Shown here one piece after another: positions 1-8,994 of a DNA stretch of 64,000 nt. The stretch comes from Alphaproteobacteria bacterium. Lineage in GTDB: Bacteria > Pseudomonadota > Alphaproteobacteria > JANSWW01. The first letter of the stretch is position 1, and every line of letters starts with the position of its first letter. The DNA lies in the NCBI GenBank assembly GCA_024743275.1, contig JANSWW010000010.1, positions 62,001 to 126,000 of the forward strand, read 5' to 3'. Below the pieces are notes generated by a model. The model was given only the letters and a program-made list of their open reading frames with translations, did no database searches and was not told where the DNA came from. The position numbers were made by a program, and so were the translations under genes.

Positions 1-933
1 GTCGCGGGCGAACAGGTCTCCGTCGACCTCTATCTCTGGGGCGGCTTCAAGACTCCGCTTTTCCTCAGTCTCGCGACCATCGCGCTCGGCATCGTGCTGC
101 TGTGGCGCTCGCGGGCGATCAGCAGCACCCTCGCCGCGACCTTCGACAGGATGTGGGGTCCGGACCGGGGCTATGACCAATTCCTCGACCTGCTGATCGG
201 GACCGCGCGCACGGTGACGGCCCGGCTCCAGACCGGGACGCTGCGCCACTATCTGCTCGTGACCATGCTGATCGTGGCGGCGGTTCTGCTGCTACCGGTC
301 GCCCAGATGGGTGATCTCGACATCACGTTCCGTATCCCGGCGACGGACTTCTATATCTTCGGGATCGCCGCCCTGGCGCTCGCCGGCGGTTTCTCGATCG
401 CGGTCTTTCGGTCGCGGCTGATCGCCATCCTGTCCATGGGCGTGCTGGGCGTCGCCGTCGCGCTGGTCTTCCTGTTGTTCAGCGCACCGGACCTCGCCTT
501 CACCCAGTTGATGGTGGAAACCCTGTCGGTCGTCATCCTGGCGCTTGTGATCGCGCGCCTGCCGATCTACCGCTCCGACTGGCGCGGCTGGCCCAGGGCG
601 GTGCGTGATAGCATCATCGCCGGCGCGGTCGGCGTGGGATTCACACTGCTGCTGCTGTCGATCACCAGCCGGACGCTCGATCTCGCGCTCAGCGAATACT
701 TCGCCGCGCGAAGTTATACCGAGGCCTATGGCCGCAACATCGTTAACGTGATTCTGGTCGACTTCCGCGCCCTCGACACCTTCGGCGAGATCGCCGTGGT
801 GGTGATCGCCGGGGTCGCCGTGTTGAGCCTGCTGGCGATGGGCGGCCGGAGTCTCGCCGGGGCCGGCCGCGCCCCGGATAGCGCCCCGGATAGCGCCCCG
901 GATAGCGCAGTTACAGGCAAGGAGACGTCATGA
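1..933 (+). CDS. mrpA: Na+/H+ antiporter subunit MrpA, C-terminal part (partial)
   Basis: The C-terminal 310 residues of the large subunit of a multisubunit cation/proton antiporter (MrpA/MnhA/PhaA), an inner-membrane complex that expels Na+ or K+ in exchange for protons. The frame is open from base 1, so the start lies upstream of the window. The visible part is very hydrophobic, with several membrane segments, and matches the extension that follows the ND5-like core in this family. The tail carries three exact 12-base tandem copies (870-905) encoding Ala-Pro-Asp-Ser repeats, probably a slippage product in a disordered end. The stop overlaps the next start by 4 bases, and the six genes downstream complete the mrp operon, which makes the assignment firm. 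Confidence 0.9.
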   Translation, partial: VAGEQVSVDLYLWGGFKTPLFLSLATIALGIVLLWRSRAISSTLAATFDRMWGPDRGYDQFLDLLIGTARTVTARLQTGTLRHYLLVTMLIVAAVLLLPVAQMGDLDITFRIPATDFYIFGIAALALAGGFSIAVFRSRLIAILSMGVLGVAVALVFLLFSAPDLAFTQLMVETLSVVILALVIARLPIYRSDWRGWPRAVRDSIIAGAVGVGFTLLLLSITSRTLDLALSEYFAARSYTEAYGRNIVNVILVDFRALDTFGEIAVVVIAGVAVLSLLAMGGRSLAGAGRAPDSAPDSAPDSAVTGKETS

Positions 934-1343
934 ACTCTCTAATTCTGAAGACCGCCACCCCCTTCCTGGTCGGCCTGACGGTGCTGTTCTCGATCTATGT
1001 CCTGCTGCGCGGACACAATGTGCCGGGCGGCGGCTTCATCGGCGGTCTGATCGGCGCGTCGGCCTTCGCTACCTACACGATCAACGAGGGCGTGGCCGCG
1101 ACCCGCCGGGCGATGGTCTTCCATCCGGTCAGCATCGCCGGCGTCGGGCTGTTCATCGCCGGCCTCAGCGGCGTCGCCTCGCTTCTCTTCGGGGACGCCT
1201 TCATGACGGGCCAGTGGTGGTTCCCGTCCTTCGCGCCCGACCTGAAATACCTCTCCACCGTCGTTCTGTTCGACATCGGGGTCTATCTGGTCGTGGTCGG
1301 GGCGATCGTCGCCATCATCATCGGCCTGGAGGAGAGCACCTGA
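930..1343 (+). CDS. mrpB: Na+/H+ antiporter subunit MrpB
   Basis: A 137-residue membrane protein with about four transmembrane segments, matching the MnhB/MrpB family. The glycine-rich G-H-N-V-P-G-G-G-F stretch near residue 30 is typical. It is a structural subunit of the Mrp antiporter. The start ATG lies inside the end of mrpA, and the stop TGA (1341-1343) shares its last base with the mrpC ATG, so translation is probably coupled through the operon. Length is usual for the family. Confidence 0.92.
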   Translation: MNSLILKTATPFLVGLTVLFSIYVLLRGHNVPGGGFIGGLIGASAFATYTINEGVAATRRAMVFHPVSIAGVGLFIAGLSGVASLLFGDAFMTGQWWFPSFAPDLKYLSTVVLFDIGVYLVVVGAIVAIIIGLEEST

Positions 1344-1726
1344 TGGAAGGCGCTTTCGCAATCGTCGTCGGGGCGCTGTTCGCCGTCAGCGTCTATCTAT
1401 TGCTGTCCGGCTCCATGATTCGGCTGTTGCTCGGAATCTTCGTGCTCGGCAACGCGACCCATCTGCTGATCTTCGTGGCCGGCCGCCTGACCCGGGACGA
1501 GCCGCCGCTGATCCCGGACGGCCTCAAGGTCGCCGAGGCGGCGATCGCCAACCCGCTTCCGCAGGCGCTCATCTTGACCGCCATCGTGATCAGCTTCTCC
1601 CTTTTCTCCTTCCTGCTTGTCCTGGCCTACCGGGCCTATCAGTCGCTGGAGACGGTGGATACCGACCGGATGCGGGACGCGGAACCCGAAGCCGCCCGCC
1701 AGGTTTTGAGAGGTAGCGATGTTTGA
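1343..1726 (+). CDS. mrpC: Na+/H+ antiporter subunit MrpC
   Basis: A 127-residue protein with three predicted membrane helices, homologous to NuoK of respiratory complex I and to MnhC. The family signature G-I-F-V-L-G-N-A-T-H-L is near residues 30-40, and L-P-Q-A-L-I-L-T-A-I-V-I forms the third helix. An open frame extends upstream to 1214, but that part lies within mrpB. The ATG at 1343 overlaps the mrpB stop and gives the family length. It ends 8 bases inside mrpD. Confidence 0.93.
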   Translation: MEGAFAIVVGALFAVSVYLLLSGSMIRLLLGIFVLGNATHLLIFVAGRLTRDEPPLIPDGLKVAEAAIANPLPQALILTAIVISFSLFSFLLVLAYRAYQSLETVDTDRMRDAEPEAARQVLRGSDV

Positions 1727-3287
1727 CGGCTCTGGATTTGAGGGTGCCGGTTGGCTCGTCGTCTGGCCCGTCCTCATTCCGCTGCTGGGGGCCGCCCTCG
1801 CGGCGGCTGCCTGGGGACGTGAACGGACGCAGGCGACGATCAGCATCGTCGTGCTGGGCGCCCAGTTCATTTCAGCCGCGGTTCTCTTCGACCATGTCTG
1901 GAGCCATGGCGTCGTCGCCATGTCCATGGGCGGATGGCCGGCCCCGTTCGGCATCGCGCTGGCCGCGGACCCGTTCGGCGCCTTCCTCACCGTGGTCGGC
2001 AGCCTCGTGGCGCTCGCCGTCGTCGCCCACAGCCTGGGCGCGACCGACGCGGAGCATCGCCGGGCTGGCTTCTTCCCGCTGATCCTGGCGCTGATGGCCG
2101 GGGTCGCGGGCGCCTTCCTGACCAGCGACATCTTCAATCTCTATGTCTGGTTCGAGGTCACCCTGATTTCCTCCTTCGGGCTGATCGTCCTCGGCGGCCG
2201 GCGGGAACAGATCGACGGGGCGGTCAAATACGCCTTCCTCAATCTGATCGCGACCACCCTGCTGCTGATCGCCATCGGCCTGCTCTATGGCCTGACCGGG
2301 ACGCTCAACATGGCCGATCTGTCCGGCGCGGTCGCGGCCCTGCCGCAGGATTCGACGCTGGAGACCGTGGGTCTTCTCTTCCTTGTCTCGCTCGGCATGA
2401 AGGCGGCCCTGTTTCCGCTCTATTTCTGGCTGCCGGCGGCCTATCACACGCCGCTGCCGACAGTCTCCGCGATCTTCGCCGCCCTGCTCACCAAGGTCGG
2501 AGTCTATGCCCTGATCCGGGTGTTCATGGTGGTGTTCCCGGACAGCGCCCATCTCGCCCGCGAGGCGATGATCTGGGTCGCCGTCGCGACGATGGTTCTG
2601 GGCGCGCTCGGCGCGCTCGCGGAGTCGGACATCCGGCGCTTCGTGTCCTTCACTGTGGTCAGCGGCGTCGGCGTGATGGTCGGCGGGCTCGCCATCGGCA
2701 CGGAGGCCGCCTTCCTGGGGACGATCTTCTATATCGTCCACTCGATCATCGTGTCCGCCGCCCTGTTCATCGCCGCCGGCATGATCGCCTCGGCCGGGAA
2801 CGCGACCCGGATCGAGGATCTGGCGGGGCTCTACAAGCGCGCGCCCTATCTGAGCGTCGCCTTCCTGATCGTGGGCCTGTCGCTCGCGGGCGTGCCGCCG
2901 CTGGCCGGGTTCTGGCCCAAGGTCTATCTGGTCCAAGCCGGTCTTGAGGCCGGATCGACGATCCTGGTGGTCGGCATTCTGCTCTCCGGCTTCCTCACGC
3001 TGCTCGCGGTCGGCCGGGCCTTTGCCCTGATTTTCTGGCGCGCGGCCCCCGAGGATGCGCCGACCCCGCCCGCCCCCGAGTTCGGCAACCTGGTCAAGGG
3101 CAGCCTGGGTGCGCTGGCCGCCCTCACCTTCCTGATCGGTCTCTATTCGGCGCCGGTGGTCAAGGCGTCGACCCGGGCCGCGGCGGACCTGTTGGCGCCG
3201 GACGCCTATATCGAGGCGGTTCTGGGCGCCCCGCGGGCGGTCACGGCCTCGGATGATCCGGTGCTCGGTAAGGAGGTGACGGAATGA
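1719..3287 (+). CDS. mrpD: Na+/H+ antiporter subunit MrpD
   Basis: A 522-residue polytopic protein of the NuoL/M/N proton-pumping family, the second large subunit of the Mrp complex. About 14 helices are expected. Residues corresponding to the conserved ion-path positions are visible: Glu146 in Y-V-W-F-E-V-T and Lys228 in G-M-K-A-A-L-F-P. It starts 8 bases before the mrpC stop and ends overlapping mrpE. A perfect Shine-Dalgarno core, AAGGAGGTGA (3270-3279), sits in its last codons and serves mrpE. Confidence 0.94.
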   Translation: MFDGSGFEGAGWLVVWPVLIPLLGAALAAAAWGRERTQATISIVVLGAQFISAAVLFDHVWSHGVVAMSMGGWPAPFGIALAADPFGAFLTVVGSLVALAVVAHSLGATDAEHRRAGFFPLILALMAGVAGAFLTSDIFNLYVWFEVTLISSFGLIVLGGRREQIDGAVKYAFLNLIATTLLLIAIGLLYGLTGTLNMADLSGAVAALPQDSTLETVGLLFLVSLGMKAALFPLYFWLPAAYHTPLPTVSAIFAALLTKVGVYALIRVFMVVFPDSAHLAREAMIWVAVATMVLGALGALAESDIRRFVSFTVVSGVGVMVGGLAIGTEAAFLGTIFYIVHSIIVSAALFIAAGMIASAGNATRIEDLAGLYKRAPYLSVAFLIVGLSLAGVPPLAGFWPKVYLVQAGLEAGSTILVVGILLSGFLTLLAVGRAFALIFWRAAPEDAPTPPAPEFGNLVKGSLGALAALTFLIGLYSAPVVKASTRAAADLLAPDAYIEAVLGAPRAVTASDDPVLGKEVTE

Positions 3288-3754
3288 ACCTCTTCCTGCT
3301 CAATCTGGTGTTGGCCCTGGTCTGGGGGGCGGTGACGTCCAGCTTCGCGCCGGGCAATCTGCTGTTCGGCTTCATCCTCGGCTTCATCTCCCTGTGGCTG
3401 GTCCGCGACCGCTTCAACCTGCACAACTTCTACCGGCCGCTGCGGATCATCCGCCTGCTGGCGGTGTTCTTGAAGGAACTCGTGATCTCCGGCTACCGGG
3501 TGGCCCGCGACACCCTCAGTCCCAGCATGAATTTCAAACCGGCGATCATCGCCCTGCCGCTCGACGTGAAACAGGATGCCGAGATCATGCTGCTGGCCAA
3601 CATGATCAGCCTCACCCCCGGCACCCTGAGCGTCGACGTATCCAGCGACCGCTCGACCCTCTATATCCACGCGATGAATGTGGACGATCCGGAGGAGCTC
3701 TGCCGCGAGATCAAGGACGGGTTCGAGCGGCTGGTGATCGAGGCGATGGAGTAA
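3284..3754 (+). CDS. mrpE: Na+/H+ antiporter subunit MrpE
   Basis: A 156-residue MrpE/MnhE family protein with hydrophobic N-terminal helices (about residues 1-60) and a soluble cytoplasmic C-terminal domain containing the family stretch L-L-A-N-M-I-S-L-T-P-G-T. It is thought to help assemble the antiporter. The start ATG overlaps the mrpD stop by 4 bases and follows a very strong ribosome binding site. Length is typical. Confidence 0.92.
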   Translation: MNLFLLNLVLALVWGAVTSSFAPGNLLFGFILGFISLWLVRDRFNLHNFYRPLRIIRLLAVFLKELVISGYRVARDTLSPSMNFKPAIIALPLDVKQDAEIMLLANMISLTPGTLSVDVSSDRSTLYIHAMNVDDPEELCREIKDGFERLVIEAME

Positions 3755-3758
3755 GGCG

Positions 3759-4121
3759 ATGGACGTTCTCGGCAGTTCCTTTCTCGACATCTCGACCCGC
3801 ATCGCCTTGGCCTCGCTGCTGGTGGCCTTCGCGCTGACGGTCTATCGCCTGGTGCGCGGCCCGAGCTTCGCGGACCGGGTGGTCGCCCTCGACATGCTGA
3901 TGCTGATCGGCATCGGCTTCATCGGGGTGATGGCCGTGGTGACGAGCGAGTACAATTACATCGATGTCGGCATCGCGCTCGCCCTTGTCGGCTTCCTCGC
4001 GACGGTCGCCTTCGCCCGCTACATCTATCGCCGTGCCCATCTGCCAAAGGACGACCAGTTGGATGAGGTCGCCCACGCTGAGGAGCGGGAACAGTATCGG
4101 GAACAGGGAGGCCGGTCATGA
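3759..4121 (+). CDS. mrpF: Na+/H+ antiporter subunit MrpF
   Basis: A 120-residue small membrane subunit with three helices. The motif R-G-P-S-F-A-D-R-V-V-A-L-D at about residues 31-43 is the signature of the MrpF/PhaF/MnhF family. The C-terminus is charged and cytoplasmic. It lies 4 bases after mrpE and overlaps mrpG by 4 bases, keeping the standard E-F-G order. Confidence 0.93.
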   Translation: MDVLGSSFLDISTRIALASLLVAFALTVYRLVRGPSFADRVVALDMLMLIGIGFIGVMAVVTSEYNYIDVGIALALVGFLATVAFARYIYRRAHLPKDDQLDEVAHAEEREQYREQGGRS

Positions 4122-4483
4122 CGGAAATCATCGCGGGCGTGCTGATTCTGATCGGCGCGTTTTTCTCCCTGGTCGCCGGGATCGGCCTGTTCCGCCTGCC
4201 GGACGTTTATCTTCGCATGCACGCGGCCACCAAGGCCGGCACCCTCGGCGGCGGTCTGATCCTGCTGGCGGTCGCCTTCCATTCGGAGCAGATCGAGGTC
4301 ATCGCCCGCGCGCTCGCCGGGATCGTATTCCTGCTGATCACCGCGCCCATCGGCGCGCATCTGCTGGGCCGGGCCGGCTATATCGCCGGTGTGCCCCTGT
4401 GGTCCAAGAGCGGCGAGGACGCGCTGGCCGGTAAATACGACACGCAAAGCGAGTTCCTCGAGGGTCACCCCCCTAAGTCGTAA
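4118..4483 (+). CDS. mrpG: Na+/H+ antiporter subunit MrpG
   Basis: A 121-residue MnhG/MrpG family protein with three membrane helices. The signature R-L-P-D-V-Y-L-R-M-H-A-A-T-K is at about residues 28-41. It is the last subunit of the Mrp antiporter operon. The start overlaps the mrpF stop, and the gene is followed by a GC-rich hairpin and a 155-base gap before fabI, consistent with the end of the transcription unit. Confidence 0.93.
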   Translation: MTEIIAGVLILIGAFFSLVAGIGLFRLPDVYLRMHAATKAGTLGGGLILLAVAFHSEQIEVIARALAGIVFLLITAPIGAHLLGRAGYIAGVPLWSKSGEDALAGKYDTQSEFLEGHPPKS

Positions 4484-4525
4484 TGCCGATGTCGTAAGTC
4501 CCCACTCCCTTCGGATCGCCCCGCA

Positions 4526-4552
4526 TAAAGCGCCTGCGCCGACGGCGCTTTA
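4526..4552 (+). terminator. hairpin after the mrp operon
   Basis: A perfect 9-bp inverted repeat, TAAAGCGCC / GGCGCTTTA, with a 9-base loop, 43 bases after mrpG. There is no long T run, so it is not a textbook intrinsic terminator, but it lies at the end of the operon and before the fabI leader. Confidence 0.4.
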
Positions 4553-4638
4553 CCCGATTCGGGGCATCGGCTAGAACCACTGGGCGCGCGCGGATCTTCC
4601 GCGCCGCCAGTCAAAACAGCATCATCCGGGGAATAAGA

Positions 4639-5451
4639 ATGAACAACCCGTCGCCCCTGCTCGCTGGCAAACGCGGGCTTGTCATGGGGGTTGCCAACGA
4701 CCGATCCATCGCCTGGGCCATCGCCAAAATGGCCAGCGATCACGGGGCGGAGCTCGCCTTCACCTATCAGGGCGAGGCCCTCGAAAAACGGGTCCGGCCG
4801 CTGGCCGCCTCCGTCGGATCGACCCTCGTGATGCCGTGCGACGTCACCGACGACGCCTCCATGGACGGGGTCTTCGAGACCCTGGAGAAAGAGTGGGGTG
4901 GCCTGGACTTCCTGGTCCACGCCATCGCCTATTCAGACAAGGAGGAGTTGAAGGGCCAGTATGTCGAGACGACCCGGTCCAACTTCATCCGGACGCTCGA
5001 CATCTCCTGTTATTCGCTGACCGCCATTTCCCAACGCGCGGTACCGCTGATGAAGGAGGGGGGCAGCATCGTCACCCTGACCTATTACGGCGCCGAACGG
5101 GTCATGCCCCACTACAATGTCATGGGGGTCGCCAAGGCGGCGCTGGAGGCGAGCGTGCGCTATCTCGCGACCGATCTGGGCGGTGAGAACATCCGGGTGA
5201 ACGCGATCTCCGCGGGTCCGATCAAGACCCTGGCCGCATCCGGGATCGGTGATTTCCGCTATATCCTCAAATGGAACCAGTACAACTCGCCGCTGAAGCG
5301 GAATGTCGCGCTGGATGACGTGGCGGGCTCGGCGCTGTATCTCTTGAGCGATCTTTCCGGCGGGGTGACCGGCGAGGTCCATCATGTCGACTGCGGCTAT
5401 CACGTGGTCGGCATGAAGGCGGTGGACGCACCGGACATCTCAGTGGTCTGA
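4639..5451 (+). CDS. fabI: enoyl-[acyl-carrier-protein] reductase FabI
   Basis: A 270-residue cytoplasmic short-chain dehydrogenase/reductase that reduces trans-2-enoyl-ACP in the last step of the fatty acid elongation cycle, using NAD(P)H. The N-terminal nucleotide-binding region has the FabI-type stretch G-V-A-N-D-R-S-I-A-W. The active-site residues are Tyr149 (T-Y-Y-G-A-E), Tyr159 and Lys166 (Y-x6-K), as in the triclosan-sensitive FabI class. Length is usual. The start ATG has a GGGGAA ribosome binding site 4 bases upstream. It sits 45 bases before aroC. Confidence 0.95.
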   Translation: MNNPSPLLAGKRGLVMGVANDRSIAWAIAKMASDHGAELAFTYQGEALEKRVRPLAASVGSTLVMPCDVTDDASMDGVFETLEKEWGGLDFLVHAIAYSDKEELKGQYVETTRSNFIRTLDISCYSLTAISQRAVPLMKEGGSIVTLTYYGAERVMPHYNVMGVAKAALEASVRYLATDLGGENIRVNAISAGPIKTLAASGIGDFRYILKWNQYNSPLKRNVALDDVAGSALYLLSDLSGGVTGEVHHVDCGYHVVGMKAVDAPDISVV

Positions 5452-5496
5452 CCGCCCGTTCCGCCCCTCATGTAAGGCCCCTGTGTAAGGTTAGTC

Positions 5497-6579
5497 ATGG
5501 CCGGCAATTCCTTCGGGACCCTTTTCCGTTTCACCACCTGGGGCGAAAGTCACGGCCCGGCGCTGGGATGCGTCGTCGATGGCGTCCCGCCGCTGCTGCC
5601 GCTTGCCGAGGCCGATATCCAACGGGATCTCGACCGGCGGCGCCCCGGCCAATCCAAGTTCACGACCCAGCGGCAGGAACCGGATCAGGTCAAAATCCTG
5701 TCCGGCGTGTTCGAGGGCCAGACCACCGGCACGCCGATCTCGCTGATGATCGAGAACACGGATCAGCGCTCGAAGGACTATTCCGAAATCAAGGACCGCT
5801 TCCGCCCGGGTCATGCGGATGTGACCTATCAGCAGAAATACGGCATCCGGGATTATCGCGGCGGCGGCCGGTCGTCGGCCCGTGAGACGGCGGCCCGGGT
5901 CGCGGCGGGCGCCATCGCCCGCAAGGTTCTGGGATCGCGTATCCAGATACGGGGCGCCCTGGTCCAGATGGGCCCGCACAAGATCGCCCGCGACAACTGG
6001 GATTGGGATCAGGTCGGCGAGAACCCGTTCTTCTGCCCCGACGCCGAGACGGCCGCCCACTGGGAGGACTATCTGACCGGAATCCGCAAGGCCGGGTCTT
6101 CCACCGGCGCGGTGATCGAGGTGGTCGCCTCCGGCGTACCCGCCGGCTTGGGCGAGCCGATCTACGACAAGCTCGACAGCGACCTCGCCCAGGCGATGAT
6201 GACGATCAACGCGGTCAAGGGCGTCGAGATCGGCGCCGGCTTCGAGGCGGCGGCCCTCTCCGGCGAGGAGAACGCCGACGAGATGCGGATGGACGGCAAC
6301 CGCATCGACTATCTCAGCAACAAGGCCGGCGGGATCCTGGGCGGGATCTCGACCGGTCAGGATGTCGTCGTTCGCTTCGCGGTCAAGCCGACCAGTTCGA
6401 TCCTCACCCCGCGTCGGTCGGTCGACGCCAACGGCCAGGAGATCGACGTGATGACCAAGGGTCGCCACGACCCCTGTGTCGGCATCCGGGCCGTACCCGT
6501 CGGCGAGGCGATGATGGCGGTCGTCCTGGCCGACCATCTGATGCGGCACCGGGCGCTCGGCCGTCCCGTCGAAACTTAG
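5497..6579 (+). CDS. aroC: chorismate synthase
   Basis: A 360-residue enzyme catalysing the last step of the shikimate pathway, the FMN-dependent 1,4-elimination of phosphate from EPSP to give chorismate. The family signatures G-E-S-H-G-P-A-L-G near residue 15, R-R-R-P-G-Q near 48 and [11 protein letters not shown] near 120 are intact. Length is standard for bacteria. The start ATG is preceded by AAGG 7 bases upstream. sppA follows after 14 bases. Confidence 0.96.
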   Translation: MAGNSFGTLFRFTTWGESHGPALGCVVDGVPPLLPLAEADIQRDLDRRRPGQSKFTTQRQEPDQVKILSGVFEGQTTGTPISLMIENTDQRSKDYSEIKDRFRPGHADVTYQQKYGIRDYRGGGRSSARETAARVAAGAIARKVLGSRIQIRGALVQMGPHKIARDNWDWDQVGENPFFCPDAETAAHWEDYLTGIRKAGSSTGAVIEVVASGVPAGLGEPIYDKLDSDLAQAMMTINAVKGVEIGAGFEAAALSGEENADEMRMDGNRIDYLSNKAGGILGGISTGQDVVVRFAVKPTSSILTPRRSVDANGQEIDVMTKGRHDPCVGIRAVPVGEAMMAVVLADHLMRHRALGRPVET

Positions 6580-6593
6580 GACCGGAGACCGCC

Positions 6594-8357
6594 ATGGGCC
6601 GTTTTCTGAAATACATCCTCATCGCCCTGGTCGGTTTCTTCACCCTTGTCGGCCTTGCCGTCGTGGTCGGCATCGGACTCGTGGTCAACGAATTGGACGA
6701 CGCCCGGCTGCCCGGCATGGAGGCGGAATTCGACGCCCCGGATCGCATGCTGCTGGCGGTCAATCTCGGCGGCCCCTTGCCGGAGACCGAGATGGGCGGC
6801 CCCTTCACCCGTGAGGCGAGCCTGACGCGTATGGTGCGCGCCTTGGATCATGCGGCGGACGATCCGCGGGTGATCGGCCTGATCGCCAATGTCTCCGGCG
6901 CCCAGCCCGGCCTGGCCCAGGCTCAGGAGCTCCGGAGCGCCGTCGAGCGGTTCCGCGAAGCGGAAAAAGAGACCATCGCATTCGCCGAGAGCTTCGGCGC
7001 GATGAGCGGCGGCACCGCCGCCTACTACCTCGCCTCCGCCTTCGAGGAGGTCCACCTCCAGCCCTCGGGCGACCTCGCCATCACCGGTCTCAACCTGTCG
7101 GCGCCCTTCTTCGGCGAAGCCCTGGCGGAGTTGGGCGTCACGGCGGATTTCGACCGTCGGCACGAATACAAGGGCGCGCCGGAACAATTCACCCGAGCCG
7201 CCCCCACCCTGCCGGTGCGGGATAACTACGAACAGATGCTGGACCGCTTCTACGAGACCGTGGTCCGAGGCATCGCCGGTGCCAGGTCGATCTCTCCGGT
7301 GGAAGTGTCGACTCTGATCGATAACGCCCCGCTCTCGGCGCAGGAGGCCCTGGAGGCCGGATTGGTCGACGCCCTGACATATCCCAGCGACCTGCGGCGC
7401 GACCGCCCCGACGCCCTGGACGCCACCTTGGTGCCGATCGACCGCTATCTCCCGCCGGAAGAGGTCATCGACCGGCTGGAGGCCGCACCGAACGTGGCGG
7501 TCGTCCCGGTGATCGGCCCGATCCTGCCGGGCCGCGGCGGCGCGCCGGGGTTCGAGCGCTCCGAAACTGTCTATGGCCAGGACCTTGCGGACGCTCTGAC
7601 CGACGCCGCGGAGGATCCGGAGATCGCCGCCGTCCTGCTGCGGATCGACAGCCCCGGCGGCGCCTATACCGGCGCCGATGCGGTCTGGGCCGCGCTCGGC
7701 CGGGTGAAGGGCCAGGGCAAGCCGGTCATCGCCTGGCTCGGCGACGTGACGGCCTCGGGCGGCTATTTCATCGCCATGGCGGCGGACATCATCATCGCCC
7801 AGCCGAGTTCCCTTGCCGGCAGCATCGGCGTGTTTTCCGGGAAATTCGTCGCCGAGGGGTTGCTGTCCGATCTCGGCATCCGGATCGAAAGCTATTCCAG
7901 GGGCGAGAACGCCACCATCGACAGTCCGGTCGACCGCTTCACCGTCGCCCAACGGCGCAAACTCTCCGACATGCTCGACCGGGTCTATGCCGACTTCACG
8001 GCGAAGGCGGCCGAGGCCAGGGGCCTGAGCGAGGCCGAAATCGACGCCGTGGCGCGAGGCCGGATCTTCGCCGGCACCGACGCCGGCGCCAACGGCCTCA
8101 TCGACCGGATCGGCGGCTATCCGGAAGCCCTGGCGGTCTTGCGGGACAAGCTGGCGCTGGCCCCGGACGCGGATCTCAATCTCTTCCCCTATCCGCCGCC
8201 GCCGGACCCGCTTGAGGCCCTCCTCCAGGCCCTGCAATCGGGCCGCCTCTTCGCGGCGATGGGCGAGCTGTCGCGGCTCCTCTCGCTGCTCGGTGAGGCC
8301 GAGGCGCTTCTGAGAACACCCGGGATGGTCGAGGCCCCACGCCTCGATCTTCGCTGA
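6594..8357 (+). CDS. sppA: signal peptide peptidase SppA, long type
   Basis: A 587-residue inner-membrane serine protease that digests cleaved signal peptides. An N-terminal anchor (about residues 5-30) precedes two tandem crotonase-fold domains, as in the 67K-type E. coli SppA. The catalytic Lys193 (Y-K-G-A-P-E) is in the first domain and Ser388 (T-A-S-G-G-Y) in the second, so the split Ser/Lys dyad is complete. The frame stays open upstream to 6003 inside aroC. I chose the ATG at 6594 because it begins the membrane anchor and has GGAG at 6583-6586. It is probably co-transcribed with aroC. Confidence 0.92.
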   Translation: MGRFLKYILIALVGFFTLVGLAVVVGIGLVVNELDDARLPGMEAEFDAPDRMLLAVNLGGPLPETEMGGPFTREASLTRMVRALDHAADDPRVIGLIANVSGAQPGLAQAQELRSAVERFREAEKETIAFAESFGAMSGGTAAYYLASAFEEVHLQPSGDLAITGLNLSAPFFGEALAELGVTADFDRRHEYKGAPEQFTRAAPTLPVRDNYEQMLDRFYETVVRGIAGARSISPVEVSTLIDNAPLSAQEALEAGLVDALTYPSDLRRDRPDALDATLVPIDRYLPPEEVIDRLEAAPNVAVVPVIGPILPGRGGAPGFERSETVYGQDLADALTDAAEDPEIAAVLLRIDSPGGAYTGADAVWAALGRVKGQGKPVIAWLGDVTASGGYFIAMAADIIIAQPSSLAGSIGVFSGKFVAEGLLSDLGIRIESYSRGENATIDSPVDRFTVAQRRKLSDMLDRVYADFTAKAAEARGLSEAEIDAVARGRIFAGTDAGANGLIDRIGGYPEALAVLRDKLALAPDADLNLFPYPPPPDPLEALLQALQSGRLFAAMGELSRLLSLLGEAEALLRTPGMVEAPRLDLR

Positions 8358-8358
8358 C

Positions 8359-8388
8359 CGGTCCAATCCTCACCGGCCCAATCCTCAC
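8359..8388. repeat. 15-bp tandem duplication after sppA
   Basis: Two near-identical 15-base units (ccggtccaatcctca and ccggcccaatcctca) begin one base after the sppA stop codon. One of several short tandem duplications at gene ends in this window. Confidence 0.7.
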
Positions 8389-8495
8389 CGACAGCCCGGG
8401 CCACTCTTTCGCGTAAAGCCCTTGGCGTTTTTCCCGATGGGGCGCATAATTCCACCGTGCTCGGGGTATAGCACTTGGGGCAAAGGGGCATCGTT

Positions 8496-8984
8496 ATGCG
8501 CGGTTTTAGCCGTTATCTGCTGACTTTGATGACAGTCTTCACGCTGGCGCTCGGACCGGTCGGACCCGTCTTTGCCGATCAGGAAGACGCGGACGAAGCG
8601 GTCGAGGACCGGCTCGAGAAGAGCCGCAAGGAAGCGGCCGGCGAGCGTTCGGAGAGGATCAAGCGGGATTTCCTCTATAAGCGCACGCTGGAGCCGACGA
8701 TGACGACCATCGGACCCTACAACATCAACGTTCGGGTCGACGGCAAGGCGGTCTACGGCTTTATCAGTTTTGCGATCGAGGCGGACACGATCGAGAATCG
8801 CGCCCTGATCGAGAGCTACAAGCCCCGTGTCGACGAGGTGGTCTTCCCCTTGGCGATCGAGATGTACCGAAGTGGCCGGCCGGGCCGCGACCAGTTCGAC
8901 GTGTTCCGTGAAAACGCCTTGCGCGATCTCGGTGATGTTTTTGGCGACCGCATCCAGGACATCTTCGTCTATCAGGTGCTCTGA
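8496..8984 (+). CDS. exported FliL-like protein
   Basis: A 162-residue protein of uncertain function. Residues 1-27 form a signal peptide ending in P-V-F-A, followed by a charged coiled-coil-like stretch (about 30-60) rich in Glu, Arg and Lys. The C-terminal part (about 70-162) resembles the periplasmic domain of FliL: a beta strand with N-I-N-V-R-V-D, then an Asp/Arg-rich helix and a final V-Y-Q-V-L. No flagellar genes are nearby, so it may be a FliL-fold protein outside the flagellum. The ATG at 8496 follows AAAGGGG. An upstream in-frame TTG at 8475 is possible but lacks a good site. It converges with tlyA, 10 bases away. Confidence 0.6.
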   Translation: MRGFSRYLLTLMTVFTLALGPVGPVFADQEDADEAVEDRLEKSRKEAAGERSERIKRDFLYKRTLEPTMTTIGPYNINVRVDGKAVYGFISFAIEADTIENRALIESYKPRVDEVVFPLAIEMYRSGRPGRDQFDVFRENALRDLGDVFGDRIQDIFVYQVL

Positions 8985-8994
8985 GGGCTCCGCG

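Noticed and set aside
1872-2936. Long minus-strand open frame opposite mrpD
   Set aside because: Low-complexity Asp/Arg/Gly/Gln-rich translation typical of the antisense of a GC-rich gene; mrpD is certain.
6003-6593. N-terminal extension of SppA inside aroC
   Set aside because: It is out of frame with aroC and Arg-rich; the membrane anchor starts at 6594.
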